A DNA stretch of 64,000 nucleotides. Origin: Roseiarcus sp963776665 (GTDB lineage: Bacteria > Pseudomonadota > Alphaproteobacteria > Rhizobiales > Beijerinckiaceae). A program made the position numbers and the translations under genes. Location of the stretch: NCBI GenBank assembly GCA_963776665.1, contig CAVZNQ010000013.1:1-64000 (forward strand), written 5' to 3'. The notes beneath the pieces are model-generated. The model was not told the origin of the DNA. It ran no database searches and saw only the letters and a list, made by a program, of their open reading frames with translations. Positions 1 to 9,196 of this stretch are shown here, piece by piece (position 1 is the first letter of the stretch; every line of letters starts with the position of its first letter).

Positions 1-1
1 C

Positions 2-130
2 CTCTATTTTGGCAACATCGTTAAGGACGGCGGCCTCGGCAAGTTCAATAACCGCCGCGCGCCGGCGGCGATCGACAACCAGACGGTCATCCGGCTCGAT
101 ATGGTGAGTTCTGCGATTTTGATAGTATGA
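2..130 (+). other. 3' tail of an unidentified open reading frame
   Basis: Reading from base 2, an open frame enters from outside the window and stops at the TGA at 128-130 (about 42 codons). I do not recognise the protein. It abuts and partly overlaps the truncated 3' end of the opposite-strand pseudogene, so the junction near position 105-120 may be a recombination point that brought two unrelated sequences together. Low confidence that it is a functional gene. Confidence 0.25.
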
Positions 131-2472
131 ATTCGTTGTGCGGAAGCCTTCGCTTCGATCAAACGCACGACGCCATCGGGCTTGCCAACCTCGGCGTTTT
201 CCTTCGTGAAAAACAGTTCGTGCGGGCCCAGATAAAAGAATGACGTCTCCACGTGTTTTGCGCACTTCGCGAGGCACCAAATGGCGGGCAGCAATCCGTG
301 CTCCCGTAAGCCTTCGAGGACGAAGGGATTCATTCTGAAATGCCACGAGTTCGGCGACAGGGACCGGTTCAGTGCTGCCGCACACTTGGCAAACCATTGT
401 GCGCTTCAACTCGTCAACGGCGACCCAGTTGTTATAAAAACATTGACGGCAGCGCCATTCATAGCCTTGGTGCAAGATTTCTCGTTGACAAAGGTATTTG
501 ACCGACTCGGCGAGGGAGCGCTTCTCACGTTCCTCCCACGCGTCGGGTGATGTTCCTCCGGAATGCTTGGTCCAATAGGCTTTTCGATAAGCTTGATCGT
601 CGAACTTAAGGTAGCGAGCGGGGAGGCGCTCTGCGCGCGCTTCGGCGAGCACCAGACGGGCCAAGCGCTCCCACTCGTCTTCAGAGGACAGCTGACCGCC
701 GCCAAATCGTTTGCGAACGCGCTGGATGACCTCCGCAATGCGCTCATCGGTTGTCTTGGGCGTGGCCCCAAGCCGCTCAAACCGTTCTTTCCAAAATCGT
801 GAGAGGAAAATCTCCTCTGCTTTATGAATGTCTCCCGGCATGCGCAACAAGGCTGTCAAATAGCGGCCCTTGTCCGACGGGCGCATATCCAGGGCCGGGC
901 CCGGCTTCTGCCTCTCCTGACTCCAGACGAATGGCCACCAATCGCGCTCGGCGCAGATGGCGTAACGGAAGGCAGTCTCATCTGCTGGAACATTAATCTC
1001 TGGCAACGTTCCGTCGACCCCGCAAGCAATGCTAAGCAAGCCGTCCGCGGTTGCCCTGGGCATACTAAGAGACGACATGCCGTGAAGCTGGTATCCGCGT
1101 GCAAAAGCGCCGACCATCCGCAATCGGCGGGGCAGCCACCAACAGTGTTGAACGTTTTGCGCCCAGCTGTAATCGACAGCGCGCTCGATACTTAGGTCTA
1201 GCTGCCAAAGTCCCTGCTTAGCGCCTGACGGCAGCAGCGGCGCGTCTCGCAGGTGACGAGGCAGAACAATGGCCGGGCGGAAGGTACTTTCGGCGAATTT
1301 CACTTCGTGCCAGTCGTCGGGGTGCAGCGGCGACCCCGGCTCGACATGCTGGCGGGCGTGCCTAATGGCGGAAGCAGATGGCACAGGCGCATCGACCGAA
1401 TCGATGTGTTCGAAGGTTATAAACGTTGAAAGTATTAGCCGCTTTCAGGCGCTGCGCGATCCGTTCCAACTCGCTTGCGTGAAGGCTCGCAGAACGGACA
1501 ACGACTTGTGCGTTAAGAAGCGTTGCCGCCGATTGGAAGATAAACACGGTTTTTGATGATATTGACAATAGCATCGAGGCGGCCAGCGTCGTCTAAATCA
1601 TCCTGCGAGACCTTAAGCGCCGCTATGTCCCCATTTAGCCAAACGGGCGTAAGGTGGAGCGCATTCCAGAAGACGACCCGGTCGGCGAATAAATCGCCCA
1701 CGACGAGGTTCACGGTGCGCGACCAAGCCATGTCGCTTAATTCGAGGCGCGGTACGAAGCGAGCGGATAACTGCGCCAGTCCCGCCAAGTCCCGCTGCGT
1801 CGCGATGCGGTCGATCAGCTCTTTCTCTGAAAAGACAATATCGCCCTCCGCGCGCGGCACTATGCCCGGATTGGCCTGAATGTCCCGGGGCACATAGATA
1901 ACCGGCTTCAAGTACTCGCCCATGTCTCTGGCGACGGGCCACGGACGCAAACTTTGACCGTAGCAGCCGAAATTATGCTGCAAAAACAGCGAGGGTTGTG
2001 TTCCCAAATGGGTGTCGACGACCGCGACGGGCTGCGGCGGCGAGATCATATTTCCCCGGGTCATTATGGCTGTAACCGAGAGAACGCTTAACGGAGCGAT
2101 GGGCAAACGCGGATGAAGGGCATGACGGTCGCGTTCGTCGCGGCGTTGGAAATCGTGCCTGACGAGAAAAGCGGGACCAAATTGTTCATGAAGCTGCTCG
2201 ACGGTGGCCTTGCCAAGATCGACATAGGAATAAATGATGTCGGGATCGTAGATTCGCAGCCATGGGACATACGCGGGCCGGATCGCGTGCTTTTCGCATG
2301 GAATAATGAGCGTAAATCTTCCACCCCACCGCCCGAACGATTCCGCAAATATGGCATCGAGCATCGTGCGCCAGTGCTCGTTTTCTTCAAAGAGATAGGC
2401 GACCCGGATCGGGCGAGGTCTAACATGAAATTTCACGGCTCGAACGTTGCAATGACTTTCCAAGTAAAGCAA
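105..2472 (-). pseudogene. Large protein of unknown function with zinc ribbon and EAK motif, broken by three frame changes
   Basis: Four minus-strand segments in different frames join into one protein of about 785 residues: 2472 to about 1545, about 1574 to 1415, about 1415 to 345, and 333 to about 105. The third segment has no start of its own, which is why it is easy to miss. The N-terminal third begins around RPIRVAYLFEENEHW. Near the C-terminus two CxxC pairs (CRQC at about 450 and CQVC at about 385) form a four-cysteine zinc ribbon. These are followed by a segment with VRLIEAKAS, in which E-x-K resembles the end of a PD-(D/E)xK nuclease-like core. The expected preceding acidic strand seems to be missing and the 3' end is cut off. 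Function is not recognised; the nuclease reading is inference only. The high quality of the reconstructed frame suggests recent decay or sequence indels. Confidence 0.7.
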
Positions 2473-3032
2473 GAATTCGTTGATGGGGCGTGACGGTGTC
2501 TCGGAATGACAAGCGGCTAAGCCAATAGCAACGCCACGCTAACCGATGGTTCCGCGGCGTGTCAGCGGGCGGCGCTCACAACCGAAGTTGTCGCTAGCCA
2601 GCCGTACTACCGCTGGGTTGCGGCCATTGTCTCAAGGGGTTTGCTGGCGTTCCATCGCCCTTTGTTCCTCGCCTGCTGCTCAACGTCTGGTTGTGGTTGC
2701 ATATCCTGGCGCGACAGAATCGCTCGCTTGCCCAGGTTCGGCGCTGCCAAGACACAGCGTGACGGCGTTAGAGCCTGGCCGGCGACGATCTCGCCCCGAT
2801 CGAGGAGCTGGCGCGCCTCATCAACAAGGCGCAGGACCACGACGCGGAAGACGAACGTCGGTTCGACGAGCTGGACTCCCAAGGGACCGAACGGAGAAAT
2901 GGCGTTCGGCCCCGGAGAGGTGAAGGCCCCGCCGCAAAACGTCGCGCAAAGCGCTCAAGTTGGGCAAAAGTTAGGGCAAGCCAAGAAGAGCTTGAATATA
3001 TGCCAATAATTACAAATATTTAAGTCCAGACA
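2473..3032. other. Gene-poor stretch left of the integrative element
   Basis: No convincing gene is seen. A plus-strand frame around 2790-2930 reads like a short acidic helical peptide (EELARLINKAQDHDAEDERR) and may be the remnant of a small hypothetical gene, but it has no supported start. The end of the stretch (about 2990-3030) is noticeably AT-rich compared with its surroundings. Confidence 0.3.
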
Positions 3033-3047
3033 CTGGCGGAGAGGGAG
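3033..3047. repeat. Distal att site, 15-bp copy of the tRNA-Ser 3' end
   Basis: The sequence ctggcggagagggag is an exact copy of 21013-21027, which is the last 14 bases of the tRNA-Ser gene plus one flanking base. Outside these 15 bases the flanks differ. The chance of such a match within 20 kb is very low. The position, with an integrase beside the other copy, marks it as the far end of an integrative element. Confidence 0.75.
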
Positions 3048-3253
3048 TCCGCCATAAAGTTATATATGTCATATACTTAGTTGGAGTTGATTGGGATGTC
3101 CCCTACCTATTCCCCTTTGTGCGCCTTGCATTGACGCCGCTTACTAACCTGACGAGCCGACGTCCCCTCTCCCGATCCGCTTCGAGAGAGAAAAAATGGG
3201 AACACGCCTCGCGCCGTGGGGGCGAGAAGCTTCATCCCCCTAAACTGTGACGA

Positions 3254-4265
3254 TTAACGGGCGATATAGCCACACTTTCCGTTGCTTGCCACGGGGGCTA
3301 GACCCTCGCTGAAATATCTCGGAAGCTCCGGTCGAACGTCGAGTGGATCTATAACAAAGTTTCCCGATCTATCTATGAACCCGCCTTTTTGATCGATGCG
3401 GACCCAAGCCAAACCCTCGGAGAACTCCGCAGCTTCATCAAATGTCGGATTGATTTGGAAGCGTCCAGTCACCCCGATATACCCCCATTTTCCTGACCGT
3501 TCATCGCCGATTCTGACCGCAGCAAGCCCCTCAGAAAAAGTAAACGCGTCACCAAACTGCGCGTGAATACGAAAAACGCCGCGTTGATCGATGAAACCCC
3601 AGAGGCCATCCTGCCCTGAAAAACAATTCTTCTCACAAGCTGGTACAAGATGCTCAACTCCGAACTGACCTGATCTTTGTTCAAATATCGGCTCAACAAT
3701 ATACTCCACAATTCGCATTCGTAATACCAAATTTGTAGTTATTGATATTGAAAGTGACATTGTAGTCATGTCTGACGACTTTGAAGGCAGACGCATCTAG
3801 CTTAACGCCATTTCGATCAACGTAGGTCATCGTGTTTTCTGCACGATTGACCAGAGAATAAGCTCCGTTCAGCGGCCCGATGACGTCGTCAAAGGAAGGA
3901 TTGACCGTAAAGCGATTATCAGTTACGGAAAGAATTCCCCATTTACCTTTCTCGCCGCCAATATGAACCGGGACGACAGCGTCGTTTATGTCTTTCACGT
4001 CATCATATATTGGCTCTACGACATAGCGTGCTTGACTATCGATTACTCCAAGTTTTCCTGAATACATCACCCTTGCAAAGCCTTTGCGAAAGGCATCACA
4101 AAATTCAAATCTGGGCTGGATTACGACTTGGCCAGTTTGGGCTGTCGTTTTCCACTGGCCTGAAGAGGAGATATCGTCCGCAAAAGCCGATTGGAAAACA
4201 AAAGAGGCAGCTGTCAGCCCGATGACCAAGGGGGCTAGCAACCCATTGACTGAGACCGTTGCCAC
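3254..4265 (-). pseudogene. Secreted WG-repeat protein, split by a frameshift
   Basis: The first segment (4265 to about 3725) starts with a signal peptide, a hydrophobic run ending in QSAFADD. It is followed by WG-type repeats such as GKWGILSVTDNRFTVNPSFDD. The second segment continues in another frame to 3254 with repeats FIDQRGVFRIHAQFGDAFTF, GKWGYIGVTGRFQINPTFDE and GGFIDRSGNFVIDP. Joining them near 3720 gives about 337 residues, and the length (1012 nt) is one base over a multiple of three. WG repeats form beta-propeller-like domains of unclear function in envelope proteins. The start is GTG with no strong ribosome site. It lies just inside the distal att site and is probably cargo. Either a real frameshift or an assembly indel. 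Confidence 0.75.
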
Positions 4266-4995
4266 GAGTCACCGCTCCGCTGTCGTTAGACAGATGATTG
4301 GCTTTCAGCGGCGAACGGTGTCCGCCCTATGATTATCTTAGCTGTGTCCTCCCGTTTGGGTTAGGGCTTTCTTAGCACAGCCGCTCCTCCGGCTATCAAC
4401 GCGCGCGACGACAGTGTGGGCACCCGCCCAGCAGGTTGGCGTAGATCGTCGGTAAATTGGGCCGCCAAAGTGCTCGCGCAGCCCTGCGAGGAAGCCATGG
4501 AAGCAGTATCCGACCTGTGCGCTGCGCCTCGATGCCGAGGCTGGACGTGTCTCGCCCCGAAATTGCAACCCGGATGCAAGGAGATGAGCGGCTTTATGGC
4601 GTATCCGCTATGAAACGACCGTTGATATTGGTCCATTTCACCTGAGGCCTTTTGCAACGTCCAAAACCGGCAAGGCCGCCAGCGGACTTTCGGGCCTTCC
4701 TGCGCGGACGCAGCCCAGCCCGATGCTTGAGCCACAGCTATGAGCCGGTTTTTGCCTTCGCCCACTCACATGCGGCCTCCCAGCCGATCTCTTCGAACTT
4801 GGCGCGGAACGCATTGCCTTTCTCCCAAGCTGCGTCGTTGAGAGGCTTGCACACGTCGAGTAGGCGCTCGAATTCCGTTGCGGATTTGTCACACCTACTC
4901 AGAAAGAGAGGTAGAATTAATTTACCGCATTCGCTCGGTTGACTTTCCGGTCGGCGCCAAAGATGGTTAACAAGTGGCAATTCCTGGAGGAAAAA
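4266..4995. other. Gene-poor stretch with possible coding remnants
   Basis: No confident gene is seen. A minus-strand frame (about 4738-4890) ends in a helical segment, EFERLLDVCKPLNDAAWEKG and following residues, that could be the tail of a degraded small gene. Overlapping minus-strand frames at 4338-4765 do not show consistent protein character. Possible promoter elements for the small secreted gene at 4996 would lie at the right end. Confidence 0.3.
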
Positions 4996-5166
4996 ATGGC
5001 GCGTCAACTGATCCTACTCGCGGCATCTGTCTTGTTTTGCGGTCCTGCGATGGCGGTGCCATATGATCCGGCGCCCGGACCGTCCCCCGATTTCGACACC
5101 GGCCTGATCGGTTTCGTCATGCTGGCCGGCGCGGCATTTCTAGCTCGTAGGCGGCGACGCGGCTAG
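4996..5166 (+). CDS. Small secreted protein with a PEP-CTERM-like C-terminal anchor
   Basis: The start ATG at 4996 was chosen because GGAGG (4986-4990) precedes it at good spacing; a longer upstream reading lacks a ribosome site. The 56-residue product has a signal peptide (MARQLILLAASVLFCGPAMA) and a very short proline-rich middle (VPYDPAPGPSPDFD). It ends with a hydrophobic segment (GLIGFVMLAGAAFLA) followed by an arginine cluster RRRRRG. This tripartite plan resembles exosortase-type sorting signals, although no canonical PEP motif is present. No exosortase gene is in the window. It could instead be a tiny membrane peptide. Confidence 0.6.
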   Translation: MARQLILLAASVLFCGPAMAVPYDPAPGPSPDFDTGLIGFVMLAGAAFLARRRRRG

Positions 5167-5262
5167 CAACGTACGACGATGAGGACATGCTGCGTGAGCT
5201 TGGCAGAGGCTAACGTTGCCAATCGATTTAGGCGACGAGGCGTGTGTGCCTTTCCGCCAATT

Positions 5263-5337
5263 CCGCTGAGGCTCCGACCTCGATCCGTCCACTACGGGAC
5301 CCGCTGAGGCTCCGACCTCGATCCGTCCACTACGGGA
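5263..5337. repeat. Tandem direct repeat, 38-bp unit, two copies
   Basis: Copy one runs 5263-5300 and copy two 5301-5337; the units begin ccgctgaggctccgacctcg and are identical except for the last base. The second copy overlaps the stop codon of the minus-strand gene ending at 5330. It lies at the edge of the duplicated backbone module; the other copy of that module lacks the repeat and has an IS630 fragment at this position instead. Confidence 0.85.
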
Positions 5338-5935
5338 AGTACGCGACCAGGTTCGGGTAGTCCGGCGGCTTGCACTTTACTCGGGGAGAGAGGTCGCCCT
5401 CAAGCTGCTGCAATCGACTCTTTAGTTGGTGATATGTTCGTCGATGCATGCCGCGCGGTCGTTCAGGCAATGGAGCGGTCAGAGACGCGATGCCGCCCAG
5501 GCGCAGCCTCAGCTTGCATGCCTGGAAGTGGCCGCGAGACTGAGCGCTGAGCGCCTGGCTTGCATAAATGGGATTGCCGAGGCAGCGGCGACAGAAATAG
5601 CCGGCCAACCCCTCGTAAAGCCTTGCAACACGCTTCTCGCAATGGGGGCAATGCATCCAAGGTCGCTCGCCGCCGAAATGCAGCCTTGTCCATGAGACGC
5701 GGATACGCTGCGGGAAATGGTGACCCCGCAGATCGAGCATGATTGCGAATCGAGCTACTCGCATCTGAGCGATGCTGCGCCATCCGAGCCCCGGCCGGAA
5801 AAAGATCCAGTCGGGACTACCGAGTATCCCCTTGCGCCGAAGGTCGCGGACGTCGAGGCAGTCGTGCGCCAGCTTTTCAATCGTGAACGCTTTTGATTTC
5901 TCGTAACGCGTCACAAGCGTCTGGTTTCGCGTCAC
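5330..5935 (-). CDS. Zinc-ribbon protein of the element backbone, copy 1
   Basis: The 201-residue protein has a CPHC...CRRC zinc ribbon around residues 96-118 (HCPHCEKRVARLYEGLAGYF between and around the pairs) and a basic C-terminal half. It starts with GTG overlapping the stop of the upstream gene (GTGA at 5932-5935), so the two are translationally coupled. A near-identical copy lies at 15308-15913, exactly 9,978 bp away; differences concentrate in the last 30 residues. I know this type as an unnamed protein of integrative elements in Hyphomicrobiales. A nucleic-acid-binding role is plausible but unproven. Confidence 0.75.
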   Translation of the reverse strand: MTRNQTLVTRYEKSKAFTIEKLAHDCLDVRDLRRKGILGSPDWIFFRPGLGWRSIAQMRVARFAIMLDLRGHHFPQRIRVSWTRLHFGGERPWMHCPHCEKRVARLYEGLAGYFCRRCLGNPIYASQALSAQSRGHFQACKLRLRLGGIASLTAPLPERPRGMHRRTYHQLKSRLQQLEGDLSPRVKCKPPDYPNLVAYFP

Positions 5936-6204
5936 GGTGTCGAACCCAATGTCTGGTCCAAGAACTTGTAAAACGCCGCATTAATTTCGCCAACGACGTT
6001 ACGCGTCTCGGCCGCAAGCAATCCCTTCCGGACAAGGGCGTCAATTTCCCGATCGTGCACCTGAAGCGTGAGGCAACGCAAGCCATGGCGGCGGCGGTCG
6101 CGGTGTCGACGCATGCGAAGGGCCGCCGCAGAAGGAGACCGCCCAACTGGGGATAAGGTCTCTTCGAGGTCAGTTGTCTGAAGCGTCTTCGAACCTGCCG
6201 TCAT
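5932..6204 (-). CDS. Small basic protein, possibly DNA-binding, copy 1
   Basis: The 90-residue protein has a basic stretch MRRHRDRRRHGLRCLTLQVH followed by a helical segment EIDALVRKGLLAAETRN. The beta-strand-then-helices layout resembles ribbon-helix-helix-type proteins, but I cannot confirm this fold. It is coupled by a 4-base overlap to the zinc-ribbon gene and overlaps the end of the gene at 6170. The C-terminal 50 residues are essentially identical to those of the second copy at 15910-16164, while the N-termini differ. It may regulate or stabilise the element. Confidence 0.65.
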   Translation of the reverse strand: MTAGSKTLQTTDLEETLSPVGRSPSAAALRMRRHRDRRRHGLRCLTLQVHDREIDALVRKGLLAAETRNVVGEINAAFYKFLDQTLGSTP

Positions 6205-6754
6205 GTCTCACCCCCCGTTCGACTATGCGCCGGTCCGTGAGTGACGCGCGAGCTTCGCCCAGTGCTTTGACGCGCTCGCCTTTCAATCGCCAAACCAGCC
6301 CACCTGGCCTGCCTTCGCGCGGCACATCGAACAATTCGCCCGTGCTCCATCGCATCGCCGCCGCATTGGCACCCCAGGCGTCGAGAAACAGCCCCGCGTC
6401 ATTGATCGCGAGCCGCCATACCGCATCGTCGACAGAGAAAGGCCGCTGGTATTGGAGGCGCGCCCAGGCGTCGAGATAGTAGGCCGGCACGCAATCGGCC
6501 GCCAGTGCCGCCCGCTCTTCGATGGCGTCGAAGTCTGGCGCGGTCGGCGCCGATACTGACGAGGATACGCCCCTGCCTGCGCTCTTTTCCCCATGGCCAT
6601 TTTCGAGGCGTAACGGGCGTAACCGGCGTAATTGCTGGGGTTTTAGGCGTCTTGCGGGCGTAGCCGTTACGCCCGCTACGCCCGTTACGCCGTTTTCGGC
6701 GGTGGTTTCCCCTCGCATCGTGTGGCGAAGGCGCGCGGCGAGATCAGCCCTCAT
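6170..6754 (-). CDS. Element-borne hypothetical protein (YLDAW family type)
   Basis: The start ATG at 6754 (MRADLAARLRHTMRGETTAE) was preferred to a longer reading whose first 44 residues look non-coding. The product has about 194 residues. The N-terminal part is low-complexity and contains VTGVAGVTA encoded by an inverted repeat. The C-terminal half is well structured, with YYLDAWARLQYQRPFSVDDA and GLVWRLKGERV. I recognise this pattern from integrative elements of Hyphomicrobiales, where it sits next to primase genes, but its function is unknown. It overlaps the downstream gene by 35 bases. No counterpart exists beside the second module. Confidence 0.6.
   Translation of the reverse strand: MRADLAARLRHTMRGETTAENGVTGVAGVTATPARRLKPQQLRRLRPLRLENGHGEKSAGRGVSSSVSAPTAPDFDAIEERAALAADCVPAYYLDAWARLQYQRPFSVDDAVWRLAINDAGLFLDAWGANAAAMRWSTGELFDVPREGRPGGLVWRLKGERVKALGEARASLTDRRIVERGVRHDGRFEDASDN
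6607..6691. repeat. Inverted repeat, 15-bp perfect arms with extra half-units
   Basis: The arm ggcgtaacgggcgta at 6607-6621 is matched in reverse complement at 6677-6691. Each arm is extended by further GCGTAAC-like half-units. The repeat lies inside the coding sequence of the 6170-6754 gene and encodes a degenerate GVTGVAG/RRLRRL region. It could be a protein-binding iteron-like site or only a consequence of repetitive codons. Confidence 0.6.
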
Positions 6755-7008
6755 GCTCGCCCCCGTCGAAGATTGCCGCTCCGACGACGAAAACGCGCTT
6801 GGACGTTCCGCCGATAGTGCGCACCTGCTGGAAACCGTCCGACGCTCTGCGCAACATTCCGGCTTGCCAGAGGGTCCGCGCGACAAATTTGGTGGTTTTC
6901 AAACGGCCAACCCGGATTTAACAAGTGTGATCATGCGGCCCGACCGCGGCTTGCGATCCCCTTCGCTCTCAACATGCCGACAATCCGCGACCGCCGCTCT
7001 CGCGATTC

Positions 7009-7389
7009 TCACTTCATCGGCAGCATTTGCTGGGGTTTGCGCGAGCGGTCCGTCATCGACGTCCTGCAGACCGCCGTTTGCCGGAAGACCGCGAAACGAT
7101 TGAGCCTCGCTGCCGACGCCACGTCGAGCTCCACGCCACGAGCCGAGATCTTAGATGCAAGGGCCGCCTCACTCCGCTGAGCGTAGATCTCCATCGCCTT
7201 TGACAGATCTCGCGCTGTGCCTACCAGCTCGTCATGGAACGCGTCAGGGAGTTTGTCAGATCGCTTACATAGTTTTGAAACAAATCTTGCATCGGATCTA
7301 CCTCGTCGTCTTCGCACTTGGCCCCGACACCACCGCGCATTGCCGCCCCGGGATAGCCAGTCACTTCCAGGCGTCGAAGGCCTTCCCAA
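7009..7389 (-). CDS. Hypothetical helical protein
   Basis: The frame gives up to 126 residues. Only the part from about KLCKRSDKLPDAFHDELVGT onward looks like a real, mostly helical protein, so the true start is probably internal and non-ATG. It begins inside the end of the 7361-9196 gene. No family is recognised. Coding character is moderate and no ribosome site fixes the start, so it may be a decayed gene. Confidence 0.35.
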   Translation of the reverse strand: MGRPSTPGSDWLSRGGNARWCRGQVRRRRGRSDARFVSKLCKRSDKLPDAFHDELVGTARDLSKAMEIYAQRSEAALASKISARGVELDVASAARLNRFAVFRQTAVCRTSMTDRSRKPQQMLPMK

Positions 7390-9196
7390 GCATCGCGACT
7401 CCCTCGGGGGATTTCTGGAACGCGAGCTTCGCGATGCGATCGTCGTTGAGCAGTAGCGGAAATTCGAACCAGGCCCGCGTCCGCATCAAGTCGAAATTAC
7501 GCGCAGTGTCCTGGTCGCCATTGGCCAGCGCGATCAGGAAATGCACATCGTTGACCTTGACCTTGACGCTCGTCAGCGCCTCCGAGGTTGGCGTGTCCGG
7601 TTCGTGCATCTGAGGCGCCCCGACGTCCTTGAAACCGGTGATCGGGGCGCCATCGGCGAGGGCAAAATCCAGATCAATCGTATGCGTCGCCTGCAGAGTG
7701 GGATCCGTGTTCTTCCGCAATGTCATTGACGCGTGCATTTTGAGGTCGGGAATGTCAGCGTCCGCCTTCACCGCGACCGTCCCAGGCTGCCCTGGCGACG
7801 GCGGGATTGTCGACCAGACAGTCGATCCGAGGTTGACCACCGGGTTTTGCGGATTGTCCTGAGAGGCGATTACCATGGCCGCTCTGGCCGCGTCGGGCAA
7901 CGCCCCGTTGTCGGCCTCTGGCGCGGGTTGCGACGTCTGCCGTCCGCTTTGCGCGGCGGATCCGCTTCCTTGCACCTCATTCGCTACGAGTGCAGTCGAA
8001 CCGTCCGCCTGCGGCGCGGGTTGCGACGTCTCCCGTCCGCTTTTCGCGGCCGACTGGCTTCCTTGCGGCTCATTCGCCATGGGTGCCGTCGAACTGTCCG
8101 GCTCCGGCGCGGGTTGCGACGTCTCCCGTCCGCTTTGCGCGGCCGACTGGCTTCCTTGCGGCTCATTCGCCACGGGCGCAGTCGAACTGTCCGCCTCCGG
8201 CCCGGGTTGCGACGTCTCCCGTCCGCTTTGCGCGGCCGATTGGCTTCCTTGCGGCTCATTCGCCACGGGCGCAGTCGAACTGTCCGCCCCCGGCGCGGGT
8301 TGCGACGTCTCCCGCCCGCCTTTCGCGGCCGATCGGCTTCCTTGCGCCTCATTCGCCCCGAGTGCAGTCGAACCGTCCGCCTGCGGCGCGGGTAGCGACG
8401 TCTCCCGTCCGCTTTGCGCGGCCGATTGCGGCTCATTCGCCACGGACGCAGTCGAACCGCCCGCCTCGGGCGCGGGTTGCGACGTCTCCCCGCTTCGGGC
8501 GACCGATTGGCTTCCTTGGGACTCACTCGCCCCGGGTGCAGTCGAACCGTCCGCGGTCAGCGACGGTTGCGCGCGCTGGGGTATTTTTGCCGGTGGCTGC
8601 GGTCCCCGTCCGTGTTCCAGTGGGGCGATCGCGAGGTCTTGCGGGTTCTGTCTCATCACCATCGCGGCCCCCGCGAGCGAGAGCACGATGCTGAGCGCGA
8701 CCGCAAGCGATCGGCTGGCATGCGCATCGGCAGGCGGAACAACCTTCGCAAGATTGGACGAAGCGCTAGGTGGCCTCGCCGGGGGCAGATGTTGGAGAAC
8801 CGGCGACGGAGGCGCAGTCGGCGGGCCCCGCAGCAAAGGCGCCGAGGACGGAACAGACGTCAAATTGGTAAGTTGGCCCAACTGCGCGGGCCTTGGCGAC
8901 GCACCCGCTTCGACCCGATCGGGATGCCCCGCGGCGGACGGGGCCGGCTCGGCGGCCGTCAGCTCCGCTGGACCGGCTTCCGTCCCGTCGAACTTGGCCT
9001 CGACCAGCGCGATCGCCTGATTGAGCGCGTTCTCCTGATGCGTGATGTCGCTTTCAGGGAGCAGCGGACGAACCGCCCTGAGCCGCGTCAGCAGCGCTTC
9101 GCGCGCGCGGTCGTAAATCGCCCGACGCGCGGCGGCTGAACTCGCGCCCGGCAGGTTCGCGACGGCCCGCGTCAGCAAAGATTGATAGTCAGCCAT
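7361..9196 (-). CDS. Single-pass membrane protein with seven-unit degenerate repeat
   Basis: The start ATG at 9196 gives MADYQSLLTRAVANLPGASS, the conserved N-terminus of a family common in Hyphomicrobiales; 11 upstream residues were dropped. The product has about 611 residues. Domains in order: a helical cytoplasmic N-terminus (1-80), a Pro/Ala-rich linker, a membrane segment (LAVALSIVLSLAGAAMVM, about 175-192), a repeat region of seven 28-31-residue units centred on SGRETSQPAPEADSSTAPVA, and a conserved C-terminal domain (about 450-611) with beta-rich character. The usual family members lack such a long repeat. Function is unknown; an envelope-spanning spacer is plausible. A gene in the opposite frame (up to 381 codons) is a shadow of the repeat. 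Confidence 0.7.
   Translation of the reverse strand: MADYQSLLTRAVANLPGASSAAARRAIYDRAREALLTRLRAVRPLLPESDITHQENALNQAIALVEAKFDGTEAGPAELTAAEPAPSAAGHPDRVEAGASPRPAQLGQLTNLTSVPSSAPLLRGPPTAPPSPVLQHLPPARPPSASSNLAKVVPPADAHASRSLAVALSIVLSLAGAAMVMRQNPQDLAIAPLEHGRGPQPPAKIPQRAQPSLTADGSTAPGASESQGSQSVARSGETSQPAPEAGGSTASVANEPQSAAQSGRETSLPAPQADGSTALGANEAQGSRSAAKGGRETSQPAPGADSSTAPVANEPQGSQSAAQSGRETSQPGPEADSSTAPVANEPQGSQSAAQSGRETSQPAPEPDSSTAPMANEPQGSQSAAKSGRETSQPAPQADGSTALVANEVQGSGSAAQSGRQTSQPAPEADNGALPDAARAAMVIASQDNPQNPVVNLGSTVWSTIPPSPGQPGTVAVKADADIPDLKMHASMTLRKNTDPTLQATHTIDLDFALADGAPITGFKDVGAPQMHEPDTPTSEALTSVKVKVNDVHFLIALANGDQDTARNFDLMRTRAWFEFPLLLNDDRIAKLAFQKSPEGVAMLGKAFDAWK
7921..8560. repeat. Coding minisatellite, 93-bp unit, about seven copies
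   Basis: Units start at 7921, 8014, 8107, 8200, 8293, 8386 and 8470, a period of 93 bases except for the shortened sixth unit. Each carries a shared core around gcgcgggttgcgacgtct. The period is a multiple of three, so units encode in-frame 31-residue repeats in the minus-strand protein at 7361-9196. Units have diverged by point changes but keep the frame, which suggests selection on the protein. Confidence 0.85.

Noticed and set aside
3033..3047. Possible second tRNA gene at the distal att site
   Set aside because: Only the last 14 tRNA bases are present; the sequence beyond them does not continue the T-arm or any other tRNA part.
7921..8560. CRISPR-like regular spacing of repeats
   Set aside because: The 93-bp units are contiguous without unique spacers, keep a coding frame and encode in-frame 31-residue repeats; no cas genes are near.
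7875..9020. Long plus-strand open frame (381 codons) opposite the repeat protein
   Set aside because: It is Cys/Ser/Ala-rich low-complexity translation of the same repeat in reverse; the minus-strand frame has conserved family ends and a membrane helix.
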